From: Zygotorulaspora mrakii
Lineage: Eukaryota > Ascomycota > Saccharomycetes > Saccharomycetales > Saccharomycetaceae
Direction: 5' to 3'
Assembly (NCBI RefSeq): GCF_013402915.1
Contig: NC_050719.1
Location: 434,001-498,000, forward strand
DNA length: 64,000 nt
The stretch's first letter is position 1, and every line of letters starts with the position of its first letter. The notes below the pieces were generated by a model. That model ran no database searches and was not told the origin of the DNA. It was given only the letters and a program-made list of their open reading frames with translations. A program made the position numbers and the translations under genes. Positions 20,815 through 31,087 of this stretch are shown here, piece after piece.

Positions 20815-21363
20815 GGCGATCGATGTTTGACCAGATGTATGGTCGTTATTTCCTCTTACAACGGACAATTTCATCCACTTTTGAAGGTGATGCTCGCCCG
20901 CCTTATGGAAAAAATGGGCTAAGCTGTCGTCCCCTTTCGTAATAAAGGCAATGTATGTAAACAATTTATAAAAGATGTGTGCTTGACGGGATCTTTAGAG
21001 CTCATGAAAGTGGAACGCATCTAGTAGGGACATACCTAATATTGATTGAACTACGTTATATAGGCATGCCGTAGCAAGAGAGAAGTCTAGGCTATACGAG
21101 ACACTTTTGGGTTGTCAAAAACTCAAGTACATCATAGTAAATTTGTCACTTCCAATTTGTTCTTACGACTTGTATCAAGTACCACCAGAACCGAGGAGTA
21201 ACCATTCCTCAGTCGTATTGAAATGTGATAAAATCTTGCTTTTTCTTCATGGTTTTTCCAAAGTTTTTTCTTGATAAAAAAATTTAATTACTTCACCCAT
21301 CGCTTGTGAGGTTAACAGAGTTTGTTGAATCAATAACAAGAATCAGTAACAATAGAATTGAAG
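20815..21363. other. MED1-SPE3 divergent promoter region
   Basis: About 550 bp between two divergent starts. I see no gene, RNA or strong regulatory motif. AT-rich DNA precedes SPE3. Confidence 0.5.
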
Positions 21364-22251
21364 ATGTCTGCTCAGGAAATTACTCACCCAACAATTGTCG
21401 ATGGCTGGTTCAGAGAAATCTCTGACACCATGTGGCCTGGCCAAGCTATGACATTGAAAGTGGAAAAAGTTCTACATCATGAGAAATCAAAATATCAAGA
21501 CATTCTAATTTTCAAATCCACTGATTACGGAAATGTCTTGGTCCTCGACAATGTTATCCAGGCTACCGAACGTGATGAATTCTCATATCAAGAAATGATT
21601 GCTCATCTGGCGTTAAACTCTCATCCTGATCCAAAAAAAGTTTTGGTTATCGGCGGTGGTGACGGTGGCGTATTAAGAGAGATCGTCAAGCATGAAGGCG
21701 TAGCTGAAGCCTGGTTATGTGACATTGATGAGGCTGTTATCAGACTATCCAAAGAATTTCTTCCTGACATGTCTGCCTCTTATTCTCATCCTAAAGTTAA
21801 AACTTACATTGGTGATGGTTTCCAATTCTTGAGAGATTTCCAAAATACTTTTGATGTTATTATTACTGATTCATCTGACCCAGAGGGCCCAGCTGAAACT
21901 TTGTTCCAAGCGGACTACTTCAAATTATTGAATGGTGCCTTAACTGAGAAAGGTGTGATTTCCACTCAGGCTGAAAGCATGTGGATTCACTTGCCCATCA
22001 TAAAGGATTTAAAAAAGGCCTGCTCCAGTGTTTTCCCGATTGCAGAGTACGCTTATACAACCATTCCAACCTATCCAACGGGCCAAATTGGTTTTATGGT
22101 TTGTTCAAAAGATAAGGATGCCAATGTTAAAGAGCCTCTACGTGCAGTTTCTGAAGAGGAAGAAGCTAAGCGGTACAGATACTACAATAAGAGAATTCAT
22201 GCAGCTTCTTTCATTCTGCCAACTTGGGTCGATAAGGAATTGAACGCTTGA
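21364..22251 (+). CDS. SPE3: Spermidine synthase
   Basis: A 295-residue aminopropyltransferase that makes spermidine from putrescine and decarboxylated S-adenosylmethionine. It is nearly identical to yeast Spe3 (293). The nucleotide-binding GGGDGG at about 98-103, the active-site segment [11 protein letters not shown] and the YPTGQIGF region are all present. The frame runs two codons upstream to a TTG; the ATG at 21,364 gives [16 protein letters not shown], matching the yeast start. It is followed on the same strand by HOS1 after about 145 bp. Confidence 0.97.
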   Translation: MSAQEITHPTIVDGWFREISDTMWPGQAMTLKVEKVLHHEKSKYQDILIFKSTDYGNVLVLDNVIQATERDEFSYQEMIAHLALNSHPDPKKVLVIGGGDGGVLREIVKHEGVAEAWLCDIDEAVIRLSKEFLPDMSASYSHPKVKTYIGDGFQFLRDFQNTFDVIITDSSDPEGPAETLFQADYFKLLNGALTEKGVISTQAESMWIHLPIIKDLKKACSSVFPIAEYAYTTIPTYPTGQIGFMVCSKDKDANVKEPLRAVSEEEEAKRYRYYNKRIHAASFILPTWVDKELNA

Positions 22252-22396
22252 TTGCCAAATATAGCAGTTACATACTTTTTGTAAGTGTTTTTCTTGTCTT
22301 ATTATCAATATTTTAATATTTCCTAAACGCATTGAAACATTCTCAGAATGCAACAGACAGTAAAAAATAGTGTAACTGCAATTGCACCTGAGGTCA

Positions 22397-23779
22397 ATGA
22401 CTAAATTGGTAATATCCGCGTCGGATTTCCAATCTCAGGTGGCTGATCTATTGCCAAGCAACAAAGGGACAAAATCTCAACTGACGCTTTCTTTGATCCA
22501 GTGTTACTCACTACTAGATGGCTTTGATCATGTTATCACAAAACCTGCATGTTCAAAAAGTGATTTACTAAAATTTCATTCCTTGAAGTACGTTGGTATT
22601 ATACTAGATGAGAAGCTCAATAAAAACCTGCCATTTGATAACGATGAAGAAGCGTTATCTGGATTGAATGATTTAAGAGCCGCTTGGAATGAGACCCATT
22701 ACGATGAACCAAATAAGGCAAGGTACATCTTCGAAAAAAAATCCGATTTACTTAGTTACTTCAATGAATTTTCATTGATACCAACCGTTAAATCTTGTAA
22801 GAGTTCATTTGGGGACGCTTTTGACAAGATAAGATTGGATAATAATGCCTCCGAATCTGAAGATGATTTAGATACTTATAATCTAGAGGGTGACTGCCCA
22901 TTGTTTTCATACTTGCCAATGTACTGTCAAACCGTCACTGGTGCAAGCCTGCTGCTTGCCGACTACATTGGTAAGTCAGAAAGAACTGTCGCTATAAACT
23001 GGGATGGAGGCAGACACCATGCTTTTAAGGGTCGGGCTAGTGGATTCTGCTACGTCAATGACATAGTTTTGCTAATACAGAAGCTACGAAAAAAGGGATT
23101 TCAGAAGATGAGTTATGTCGATTTTGACCTACACCATGGTGATGGTGTAGAGAAGGCGTTTCAGTTTTCATCGAATATCCAAACTTTATCTTTACATTTA
23201 TTTGAGCCGGGTTTCTTTCCGTGCACCGGATCATTAGAGGATTCAAAAAAGGGCAAGAACATTTTTAATATACCATTGCTACATGGGCTCAACGATGCGT
23301 TTTTGTTCTCCTTAGTCAATAGAATAATCAAACCTCTTATATCGAGCCATGAACCTGAAATTCTCCTTATCCAATGTGGAGGTGACGGCCTCATAGGCGA
23401 CAGTTTCGAAGAATGGCAATTATCAATACGAGGATTGTCTGAGTGCATAATGAATCTCCTCACAGAGTTCAAGAAATGTTCCGTTATACTTCTAGGAGGC
23501 GGAGGCTATAATGTGACCGTCATGAGTAGGTTCTATACTTACCTGACATCGAAGATATTGACGAAATATAAAAACGATTACATGAAATCCATATCTCTTG
23601 AGTTCTCAGAAGATGCCTTAATACCAGAGCATGAATTTGTAGAGCAATACGCAGAGGAGCACTATAAATTTTGGTATTATGAATTAGAAGGAAGTCTCAA
23701 AAGAAAGACCTTAAAGAATGATAACCGAATTGAGTACATAACAAAGTTGGAAAACTTGTACCGTATACGAATACCGTAG
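22397..23779 (+). CDS. HOS1: Class I histone deacetylase Hos1
   Basis: A 460-residue zinc-dependent deacetylase of the Rpd3 class. In yeast, Hos1 deacetylates the cohesin subunit Smc3 as well as histones. Visible core motifs are NWDGGRHHAFKGRASGFCYVND (His pair and glycine-rich loop), YVDFDLHHGDGVEKAF (zinc-binding Asp and His), and LLGGGGYNV near the end. Yeast Hos1 has 470 residues. The ATG at 22,397 (MTKLVIS) is used rather than the TTG further up. It converges on ALG1 with only 24 bp between stop codons, so the 3' ends of the transcripts probably overlap. Confidence 0.93.
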   Translation: MTKLVISASDFQSQVADLLPSNKGTKSQLTLSLIQCYSLLDGFDHVITKPACSKSDLLKFHSLKYVGIILDEKLNKNLPFDNDEEALSGLNDLRAAWNETHYDEPNKARYIFEKKSDLLSYFNEFSLIPTVKSCKSSFGDAFDKIRLDNNASESEDDLDTYNLEGDCPLFSYLPMYCQTVTGASLLLADYIGKSERTVAINWDGGRHHAFKGRASGFCYVNDIVLLIQKLRKKGFQKMSYVDFDLHHGDGVEKAFQFSSNIQTLSLHLFEPGFFPCTGSLEDSKKGKNIFNIPLLHGLNDAFLFSLVNRIIKPLISSHEPEILLIQCGGDGLIGDSFEEWQLSIRGLSECIMNLLTEFKKCSVILLGGGGYNVTVMSRFYTYLTSKILTKYKNDYMKSISLEFSEDALIPEHEFVEQYAEEHYKFWYYELEGSLKRKTLKNDNRIEYITKLENLYRIRIP

Positions 23780-23803
23780 TCAAAAACAAAAATAAATGTT
23801 GGC

Positions 23804-25153
23804 TCAGTTTATAAGATTAATTTCTTTCATGGCTGTTTTCCAACTCGAATCCCATCTGTTTCCTTGCTCTAAGAGTACCGTTTCATGCAGAGATTTATAT
23901 ATATTCGCGTCCTTCATGGCAAACACTAAGGCTTCGTGCAATTCTCGCCTGTCGAGAAATTTCAGACCATTCTTCTCATGCACCAGTAGTTCTTCTAGCA
24001 CCGGATAATTAGAGGCAATCACTGGCAAGCCGGACCCAAGCATATCTAGAATTTTCATCGGCAAATCTAACCCAGAACTTGAGGTATGCAAAGAAATACC
24101 ATAGTCACATAATTGTAACAGTTTAGGGTAGTCCGTCGGGGACAGCCACAAAAAGTTGATGTTACATTTTTCCCACTTCTCTTGCCTAACCCTTTCGATG
24201 AATTTTTGTTTCAAGAGACCTTTGCCCGTTATGAAGCACAAAATTTTGGGTAGACTCTTATCGAACTTTTTACATGAGTTCTCGTATATTTTCAAAGCTC
24301 CAATTAGGATGCCTATATCTTCATCTGGGGTGAATGAGGTGGAAGTGACGAAAACCTTATCTCCTTTACCAAGATCGAAATCTTTTGGCACGTAATCCTT
24401 TATGAACGATTCATTGTGAAGCGCATGCGAACGATCTACAGTCGTCGATAGTGGTCCAAACTGTGATGATGGGCGATCATAGAGCACAACGCATCTCTTT
24501 GATTTGAGGCCAAAATTCTTTACTAAATAATCTTTCATTGCCTTGGTGACAGTGAGATTGTATGTAGCAAACTTGCTGAAGAAATATTCGATCATATAGT
24601 AGATCAAGACAAAAGGATGGTAGAATGAACCGAACTTCAGTTGCAAGATTGAATAACCCAAATTGTGCCAATCAATGATCAGTTTACAGCCTGTAAATCT
24701 ATAGAGCACTGCCAAGGGCATAATGGGTATACTAGGAGGGTTTTGCATCAAAAGATAGTCACTACCTCTAAGTTTCCAAAGCTGTTTGCTAATGGCGAGC
24801 ATCTGAAACGTCACCTTATGAATCATAGCTGCTAAGGGCTGCTTTCCTCTTACATGATCACACACTGGGAGCTCATGGATCGTTATGTTCGGATCATCCT
24901 CAATGAACTTTGGTACAGCACCCTCCAGATATCCACAAAGTTCCACTTCCCAGCCATGCTTACTAAAGCTAGCTGCCTGATTACACATTCTAGGCGAGTG
25001 ACCTAAATCACCTATAACATATACGATGATTCTCTTTTTTGTAGATCTGTTGCCGTAAAACAGATATGGTATTACTGTGTATGCCAGCAATGGCAGAGCC
25101 ATGTAGATACTTCCCAATGCAATCCACCACGAGTATTCCGTATCCATTAACAT
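23804..25153 (-). CDS. ALG1: Chitobiosyldiphosphodolichol beta-mannosyltransferase
   Basis: A 449-residue ER enzyme, the same length as yeast Alg1. It adds the first mannose to GlcNAc2-PP-dolichol on the cytosolic face, an essential step of N-glycan assembly. A hydrophobic anchor lies at about residues 10-32 (IALGSIYMALPLLAYTVI). The GT-B fold follows, with VIGDLGHSPRM near the N-terminus and HTSSSGLDLPMKILDMLGSGLPVIA late in the protein, containing the Glu/Pro-type donor region. A second ATG two codons in is possible. It is divergent from CMD1 with a 281-bp spacer. Confidence 0.95.
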   Translation of the reverse strand: MLMDTEYSWWIALGSIYMALPLLAYTVIPYLFYGNRSTKKRIIVYVIGDLGHSPRMCNQAASFSKHGWEVELCGYLEGAVPKFIEDDPNITIHELPVCDHVRGKQPLAAMIHKVTFQMLAISKQLWKLRGSDYLLMQNPPSIPIMPLAVLYRFTGCKLIIDWHNLGYSILQLKFGSFYHPFVLIYYMIEYFFSKFATYNLTVTKAMKDYLVKNFGLKSKRCVVLYDRPSSQFGPLSTTVDRSHALHNESFIKDYVPKDFDLGKGDKVFVTSTSFTPDEDIGILIGALKIYENSCKKFDKSLPKILCFITGKGLLKQKFIERVRQEKWEKCNINFLWLSPTDYPKLLQLCDYGISLHTSSSGLDLPMKILDMLGSGLPVIASNYPVLEELLVHEKNGLKFLDRRELHEALVFAMKDANIYKSLHETVLLEQGNRWDSSWKTAMKEINLIN

Positions 25154-25434
25154 ACTGAAACCTTAACCTAAATGGTAGCGGTGCCATGCGTATGACACGT
25201 CGCAATGAATCTGGCTTATCCGATGTAGATTTCACTTAAGAGTACCACTAACGTTGAAAATGACGGACGGATCTCCTTTTGAAGGTCAAAAACAAAATCA
25301 AGTAGTCAAAAGGACACTACAATAGATATTATCATACTATATAATTAAATAGCAACCGAGTTGGCCTGAGAAGTTCGAATTTCAAAAACATTCTATTGTT
25401 TGAATACTCTTTCTTTAAGTGTTAATTTACAATA

Positions 25435-25878
25435 ATGTCGTCCAACCTCACGGAAGAACAAATTGCTGAGTTCAAGGAAGCCTTTGCCCTATTTGACAAG
25501 GACAATAATGGGTCGATTTCGTCCAGTGAATTAGCCACTGTAATGAGATCGCTAGGACTCTCACCTAGTGAAGCTGAGGTAGCTGATCTTATGAATGAAA
25601 TTGATATAGACGGAAATCATAAGATCGAGTTCAGCGAATTTTTGGCTCTCATGTCTCGTCAGCTAAAGTCCAACGATTCGGAGCAAGAGCTGCTTGAGGC
25701 CTTCAAAGTTTTTGATAAGAATGGTGACGGCTTAATTTCTGCGGCAGAATTGAAGCATGTGCTGACTTCCATCGGTGAAAAGCTTACAGATGCTGAAGTT
25801 GAAGATATGCTAAGGGAAGTAAGTGATGGCTCTGGGGAGATTAATATACAACAATTTGCTGCTTTGCTTTCCAAATAA
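25435..25878 (+). CDS. CMD1: Calmodulin
   Basis: The 147-residue EF-hand calcium sensor, essential for spindle pole body function and polarised growth. It is almost identical to S. cerevisiae Cmd1. EF-hand loops 1-3 are intact ([36 protein letters not shown]). The fourth has degenerated to [11 protein letters not shown] and lacks one position, the hallmark of Saccharomycetaceae calmodulin, which binds three calcium ions. It shares a promoter region with ALG1. Confidence 0.98.
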   Translation: MSSNLTEEQIAEFKEAFALFDKDNNGSISSSELATVMRSLGLSPSEAEVADLMNEIDIDGNHKIEFSEFLALMSRQLKSNDSEQELLEAFKVFDKNGDGLISAAELKHVLTSIGEKLTDAEVEDMLREVSDGSGEINIQQFAALLSK

Positions 25879-26798
25879 ATTTATTAATCGGAATTAAAAG
25901 GCTACAGATAGTACTTTGTGTGTGCGTCTAGAAAGGGTATGGCAATAATAATTCCATAAAGTTTCCAATCTAAATAGATATGTAAGATGTTTAGCAACTA
26001 GTCCATTTTGGAGATTTATAATGAAAGCTCATAGTAAAAAAATAGATTATCATCTTCTTTGACATAAGAGTTTGCGTGCTGTTTTTATTGCACGTTGAAA
26101 CAGCTCTCCAGTCAAGCCATATAATTTTCCAGAGCTGGTGGATTCTGAATCGAAAAAAAGTATAGGTAGGGCTTCTATGCCGAAATTATCGTTTAGTTAC
26201 TTAGCCACAATCAGTTGATTCGCGATGCATTTGGTTTACTGTGACTCCTTCAATATGGTCCAGTAGTGGGTCATCCTGCTGTTTCGGGGCTATAATGAGA
26301 AAATGCATCCACATTTTCGGATATATCTTTTCGATTTCTTTAAGCCCTCATAAATGTTCGACGTTTTTTCTTCAGTCGTTTCTTAGATGTCTCTAATCAA
26401 CTGTGCCAGTTACATTTTTAATTTCTTATTTGATTCTCGACAGACTTCTTAAAGTTCCTCGACAAAAGTACAGAGAAGTTTTGACAAGATTTTCCTCGAA
26501 AGCAAGTGAGCCCATTTCTATGATATTGAAGTGCTTTGAAGTAGTAAAATATGCTACCTCACTTTCAGTTCATCTCTAAAGGTAAAACCCGGCTATCACA
26601 AAATGCCAATGCTATTATTTCAGCGTGAACTAACATATTTGAGGTCAGAGTCCGATTAGTTGAACTTTTTTTTGCCGCCCAGGTGGTTTTCTTACTGACA
26701 TTGTGACAGAAAATTTTACGCTCCTTTTTAAAGGCTTGAACTGCACAAAATAAATCGTATACATTTTGTGTTGTTTTTCATGGCATACTACGTTATGA
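25879..26798. other. CMD1-AIM3 convergent intergenic region
   Basis: About 920 bp between two convergent genes, long for a convergent pair. Part of it (about 26,050-26,515, minus strand) looks like a decayed coding sequence, listed separately. The rest holds nothing I can identify. Confidence 0.5.
26050..26515 (-). pseudogene. Possible gene relic with a thioredoxin-fold-like 3' end
   Basis: The minus strand gives an ATG frame near 26,515 (MGSLAFEENLVK) interrupted by several stops and at least one frame change. Towards its 3' end a clean segment reads NDNFGIEALPILFFDSE, then GKLYGLTGELFQRAIKTARKLL, ending at a stop at 26,050-26,052. The arrangement of a short strand, a cis-proline-like ALP, a strand, a glycine turn and a terminal helix resembles the C-terminal half of thioredoxin-like domains. 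A hydrophobic strand (MWMHFLIIAP) lies upstream in another frame. I cannot name a parent gene and chance resemblance remains possible. Confidence 0.3.
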
Positions 26799-29369
26799 TT
26801 ATCTATGAAGTCTATCGTTTTCCAGAGGAACCGCACTTTTCAGGTATATTGAAAAAGGATTATTATCTTCTTCTGGTTCTATTTTCTGCTGCGAACTACT
26901 CGCATTCAGTTTAAAGGTTGAGGACTTGGCAGGAACAGGGGGGGCTTTCTTCAATGAGTCTCTCTTTGGTGGTATCTTCGGAGGCGTCTTCACCTTACTT
27001 GGAGGTACCTCTGACCTTTCAATGCTTTTATTGTTCAAGAAGCCAGAACCCGTTTTTTTCAATTTGAATTGAGCCAGTTCATTGGATATATCGCCAATTT
27101 GGCCATTGATTGCGGCAGATCTTTGGTCACTTTCTAGCTCCTCTGAGCTGCTCCGAAAGTTTGCTGTTGATAGTTTCTTTGGCTTCGGCTTCAATTTAGG
27201 TGGAGGATTCTTTTTTTGAGGATGCTCATTCGAATTAGTTTCATTAGAAGCAACTTGGGAATTTGAAAGATCTTTCTTCAAATTTGTTGAGTCCTGGAAG
27301 GATGCTTCTTCCGTATTTGCCATCGATAATCGACCCCTGCCATGAGGAGTGGAGGAAGACAATTTTTTATTTTCATTAGACTCGGTTTCTTTCAGAACAG
27401 GAGAGCCGGATATGTCAGGTCTCTTTGGCTTTGGTGGGGGTGGAAAAGACGACAAATCTCTGTTCGCTGAAGAAACCAAATTTGGCATGCTTCGAGCAGG
27501 AGCACTCGAGCTCACTGGGTTCTTGGAGAACTCACTGCTCATCGGCTCTGTACGTCTGTAAGGGGCGGGAGGAGGAAGGAAATTTGATACAGGCGTTTCT
27601 CCCGTTGCAGAAGATGACTCGACGCCACGGCTAGAGGTTTCACGTCCAGGTAATGCTGGGGGTCTTGGGCCTAAAGTTTCGTTGAGACATGGCGGAGCTT
27701 GTGGCCTTATTGCAGATTTTGATGGAGCAAGAGAAGGTGCACTACCAGGGCCCCTGTGTGGTTTAGGAGGAGGTGCATAGTTAACCTGAACATTGTAATC
27801 GAACTTACCCGTAATGCCTGTATTTGGGTTTTCAACTGTTTCTGCTTCTGACAATATGGAAGTTTCCTTTACTGTTTCCCCTACAACAGCGGGAGAAACA
27901 TCTGAGGCTACTGGACCTAGGTCGTCATTAGATAGAGTTATTGGAATGTGTTGAACATCTGTTGAGGGCACATTCGCTACAGTATGAGCCGATTCTTGAG
28001 GTGTGGTAACAATGGAAGGCTGAGTGCTGGACAATGCCCTATTTTTGGAAGAAGGGGACCTTATCGCCGAATCAACCCGAGATACATAAGCTTCCCTATC
28101 TTTACGAGTAGGAGGTGGGGGCAGGCTGCCCAAATCTACCTCTGGTATTGTCAGTCTTTCTGCTAGTTTCCTCTCTTCTGCTTGCTCTTTTTGGTAGGGC
28201 ACAACATTTGGGACAGTTGGTCCTATATTTGCAGACGTATTGGTATCTATACTTAAAGAGGGCTTTGCTCTTTCTGCAAGCGGTGGACTCATGGCTCGTT
28301 CTCGATTGAAAGCAGGTGCCTGTTGGGAAGGACCCGTTGAAGAACCAGAAGTCGAATCGTAATTTTGAGCGCTGGGGGGACTAAAGTATGTCTGCGGACC
28401 TTGCGCGGCTCCTGGAGGCTGGGTATGCTGGGGGGCTTGACTCACTGGAGCAGCGGTGCGCTCTGGAAGTGGTACTGGAGCCGCGGTTGGCTGCTGGAAA
28501 TGGCTAGCCTCCTGTTGAAGCGGTGGAGTGGCTTGCGCTTGTTGTGGTTGCTGCGGCACCTGATATCCTTGTCTCGTCTCTGGTATATTTTGATACGCTT
28601 GAGAGACTTGTTGTGGTTGCCCATATGGTTGCTGTGGTTGCCCATACGGTTGCTGTGGTTGCCCATACGATTGCTGCGGTTGCCCATACGGTTGTGGAGG
28701 TGGGGGTTGAACATACGGTTGTGGAGGTGGGGGTTGAACATACGGTTGTGGAGGTGGAGGTTGCCCATAAGGTTGTGGAGGTGGAGTTTGCCCATACTGT
28801 TGCGGGGGTTGTCCATATGGTTGCGAAGATTGTCCATACGATTGCTGCGGTTGCCCATACGGTTGTGGAGGTGGAGGTTGCCCATACGGTTGTGGTGGTG
28901 GAGTTTGCCCATACGGTTGTGGTGGTGGAGTTTGCCCATACGGTTGTGGAGGTTGTCCATACGGTTGTGGAGGTTGACCATACGGTTGTGGAGGTTGACC
29001 ATACGGTTGTGGGGCTTGCGCATATGGTTGTGCAAGTTGCCCAGTTTGCTGATACGGCTGTTGCGACGGCTGCCATTGCTGGTACTGAGGCCCAAAACTT
29101 TGAGCCTGCCCATCATGTCGACTGTGATGCGCTTGTTTACTGTAATTGCCATTTGGGTTTTCATCATCTTCCTCCTCCTCATCTTCATCATCACCGTTTT
29201 TTTTCCTCCGTTCACGTTCTCTCCTTCTATTGCTAGAATTCTTGCTGGCACTTTTGCCTGCCTTATAACCAGTCTTGGCAACATATTTAGTACCTTGATA
29301 GCCATATTTTCCGGCTGTCTTTAACCCAGAAGTAATCGAGCCTTTGTTTTTTTCCCAAAAATCACTCAT
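26799..29369 (-). CDS. AIM3: Aim3-like actin-patch associated protein
   Basis: An 856-residue, mostly disordered protein. Yeast Aim3 (947 residues) associates with cortical actin patches, interacts with Rvs167, and inhibits barbed-end actin elongation. The conserved N-terminus is FWEKNKGSITSGLKTAGKYGYQGTKYVAKTGYK, split here as FWEKNKGSITSGLKTAG and KYGYQGTKYVAKTGYK. A basic-acidic segment, a long Pro-Tyr-Gly-Gln repeat (about 110-260) and many polyproline and PPPK motifs suited to SH3 domains follow. The C-terminus NNPFSIYLK and ENDRLHR also matches. The frame is open 27 codons upstream only to a GTG; the ATG at 29,369 (MSDFWEKN) is used. Confidence 0.93.
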   Translation of the reverse strand: MSDFWEKNKGSITSGLKTAGKYGYQGTKYVAKTGYKAGKSASKNSSNRRRERERRKKNGDDEDEEEEDDENPNGNYSKQAHHSRHDGQAQSFGPQYQQWQPSQQPYQQTGQLAQPYAQAPQPYGQPPQPYGQPPQPYGQPPQPYGQTPPPQPYGQTPPPQPYGQPPPPQPYGQPQQSYGQSSQPYGQPPQQYGQTPPPQPYGQPPPPQPYVQPPPPQPYVQPPPPQPYGQPQQSYGQPQQPYGQPQQPYGQPQQVSQAYQNIPETRQGYQVPQQPQQAQATPPLQQEASHFQQPTAAPVPLPERTAAPVSQAPQHTQPPGAAQGPQTYFSPPSAQNYDSTSGSSTGPSQQAPAFNRERAMSPPLAERAKPSLSIDTNTSANIGPTVPNVVPYQKEQAEERKLAERLTIPEVDLGSLPPPPTRKDREAYVSRVDSAIRSPSSKNRALSSTQPSIVTTPQESAHTVANVPSTDVQHIPITLSNDDLGPVASDVSPAVVGETVKETSILSEAETVENPNTGITGKFDYNVQVNYAPPPKPHRGPGSAPSLAPSKSAIRPQAPPCLNETLGPRPPALPGRETSSRGVESSSATGETPVSNFLPPPAPYRRTEPMSSEFSKNPVSSSAPARSMPNLVSSANRDLSSFPPPPKPKRPDISGSPVLKETESNENKKLSSSTPHGRGRLSMANTEEASFQDSTNLKKDLSNSQVASNETNSNEHPQKKNPPPKLKPKPKKLSTANFRSSSEELESDQRSAAINGQIGDISNELAQFKLKKTGSGFLNNKSIERSEVPPSKVKTPPKIPPKRDSLKKAPPVPAKSSTFKLNASSSQQKIEPEEDNNPFSIYLKSAVPLENDRLHR
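28605..29035 (-). repeat. Pro-Tyr-Gly-Gln coding repeat in AIM3
   Basis: About two dozen imperfect units encode PYGQPPQ-type heptamers or PPPQPYGQ-type octamers. Neighbouring units are nearly identical at the DNA level, indicating recent expansion. The composition makes long spurious open frames on the other five frames (up to 319 codons on the plus strand). Confidence 0.9.
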
Positions 29370-29601
29370 TAATATCTGATAGCACTTAATAGTCGGGATC
29401 CACCCTCTGTGAACAAATATTCGCAAGGCTTTTTGATAACAACTGTCCACTTGTCCTCAGTATTAATTATCTAGATTTCCTAAATATACCTCTAAAATAT
29501 AGGAGAAGATCATTCTTTTTTGACATGCGCGAAACGCCTCTACTGGGTAAATGAGAAATTAAGGTTTGAAACATTGAAAAGAAAGTGAGAGTAACCAAGA
29601 A

Positions 29602-30294
29602 ATGATCCATGAGTGGTCATTTTACGTACTAGACGGATCTATTAATTGGAGAACACAATTAGGATCCCTAGAACGCTTACTGCGATCTTCTATTTCAATT
29701 GGAAATCAAGTCATCTATGCTGAAGATAGCAGAGAAGGTGCAAAATATGTTAGGAAGCGTTTCGAGATCGAATCAGAGGAACTCATAAGTTTTATGGAGC
29801 TGGTAGAAAATAAAAATTTTAGAATACCGACAATTCTTTCCTTTGCGGGTAATGAATATATCAAAGATTTGATTTTGGGATGGATACGATCAGAATGTGG
29901 AGTCATTATTCTACCGATAGAGTTCAATGGTACATTTATGATTTATGTGGTTGATGCGATCTTTTATGCCAGTACATTGCACTTCTCTGAGACTTACCGT
30001 ACCAAGCTTATATATGACGTTGATACTGAAAATAAGAACCTAAAAAAACTTGAACTCGAACTGGATAAGGATACTTTGAAAACATTTACAGATATGGAAA
30101 AACGATCGGTTTTTGAAAAATGCATAATGCCCTATATACGTGAAGAGACAGGGTTAATTTTGGAGAAATTAACTCTTTCCATGATCTCTTTGGCAGGCTT
30201 TGCGAGAATAAATAAACGAGGCATCAGCACTTTCGCAAACACTTTAGAGACCGAAATTTTGCTAACATTGTTGCAAAGATCCCAACTCGATTGA
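29602..30294 (+). CDS. IML3: Kinetochore protein Iml3 (CENP-L family)
   Basis: A 230-residue protein; yeast Iml3 has 245. With Chl4 it forms the CENP-L/N pair of the inner kinetochore (Ctf19 complex) and supports pericentromeric cohesion. Identity is modest but spread over the length: WIRSECGVIILPIEF matches yeast WLKAEYGVIMWPIKF. IMPYIREETGLILEKLTL matches IVPYIYNETGMAVERLPL, and the endings match in type. Position next to AIM3, divergent from it by about 230 bp, is conserved. It converges on ISA2. Confidence 0.9.
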   Translation: MIHEWSFYVLDGSINWRTQLGSLERLLRSSISIGNQVIYAEDSREGAKYVRKRFEIESEELISFMELVENKNFRIPTILSFAGNEYIKDLILGWIRSECGVIILPIEFNGTFMIYVVDAIFYASTLHFSETYRTKLIYDVDTENKNLKKLELELDKDTLKTFTDMEKRSVFEKCIMPYIREETGLILEKLTLSMISLAGFARINKRGISTFANTLETEILLTLLQRSQLD

Positions 30295-30351
30295 GAAATG
30301 TATAAATAAGGGATATTTATGTAGAAATGCAAAGGCTGTCTTGTAGTAATG

Positions 30352-30942
30352 TTAGTTTTCAAGATCCACGTCGAAACTGCTTCCGCAACCACAGCTGCTC
30401 TTCATATTACCACCTGAAATCTTGAATGTTGAGCCAATCAGTTCCGTAGAATAGGTTAGCGTTGTCTTGTTCAATATTTTAAGAGAGTTCTCGTCTATTA
30501 CCACTTTCGCTTCGCTGTCAGGTAGAATAAAAACTACCTTTTTATTAGCTTCAAAATCATCATCAAAATCATCCGAGTCTCCAGAATCTTTTTCCTTCAC
30601 ATCTTCCTGTGCATGTCTTGGGTTTTGTTTCGGAGCATCTAACGCAGTGTCAACTTTCTTCTCTGGGACTAATCTCATATTGTACTGAAACCCATGACAG
30701 CCGCCACTTTCGACAGAAATCTTTAGGACTTCTTTTGAATCTTTGTATATATCTGCTAACCTAGTAGCTGCCTTTCGTGATATGGAAAACTGCATCCCTG
30801 CTGGCTGGTTGATTATTCTGACTGGCTTAATAAGCGGCTCCGCCGCTATTGAGAGGAAACGCCAGCACTGCGTAGGAGCTCTGCTTATCAGTCCCGTAGA
30901 CGAAGTGCGCCACAAAATGTATGATACAGGACTGAACAACAT
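30352..30942 (-). CDS. ISA2: Mitochondrial iron-sulfur assembly protein Isa2
   Basis: A 196-residue A-type carrier that helps mature mitochondrial [4Fe-4S] proteins such as aconitase. The N-terminal 45 residues are basic, hydroxylated and lack acids, fitting a mitochondrial presequence. The HesB/IscA domain follows, with the conserved cysteines at about 82 (ESGGCHGFQY) and at 184 and 186 (SSCGCGSSF). An acidic insert (DSGDSDDFDDDFE) between them is typical of yeast Isa2 (185 residues). Convergent with IML3 and followed on the same strand by UBA3. Confidence 0.95.
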   Translation of the reverse strand: MLFSPVSYILWRTSSTGLISRAPTQCWRFLSIAAEPLIKPVRIINQPAGMQFSISRKAATRLADIYKDSKEVLKISVESGGCHGFQYNMRLVPEKKVDTALDAPKQNPRHAQEDVKEKDSGDSDDFDDDFEANKKVVFILPDSEAKVVIDENSLKILNKTTLTYSTELIGSTFKISGGNMKSSCGCGSSFDVDLEN

Positions 30943-31087
30943 TTTAATATTTTTTTTTTGTCAAGTCACTGATGAGTATATCATCAATTTGGCCACTACC
31001 CCGGTTATTTTTGAATCATAGATGCTCGTCTAGTGAGAGTTCATCATAACGCGAAGAGTCAATGTTACCCGGCACATGCATCAACTA

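Noticed and set aside
28365..29324. 319-codon plus-strand and 287-codon minus-strand alternative frames over AIM3
   Set aside because: They are shadow translations of the Pro-Tyr-Gly-Gln repeat; the AIM3 frame has the conserved N- and C-termini.
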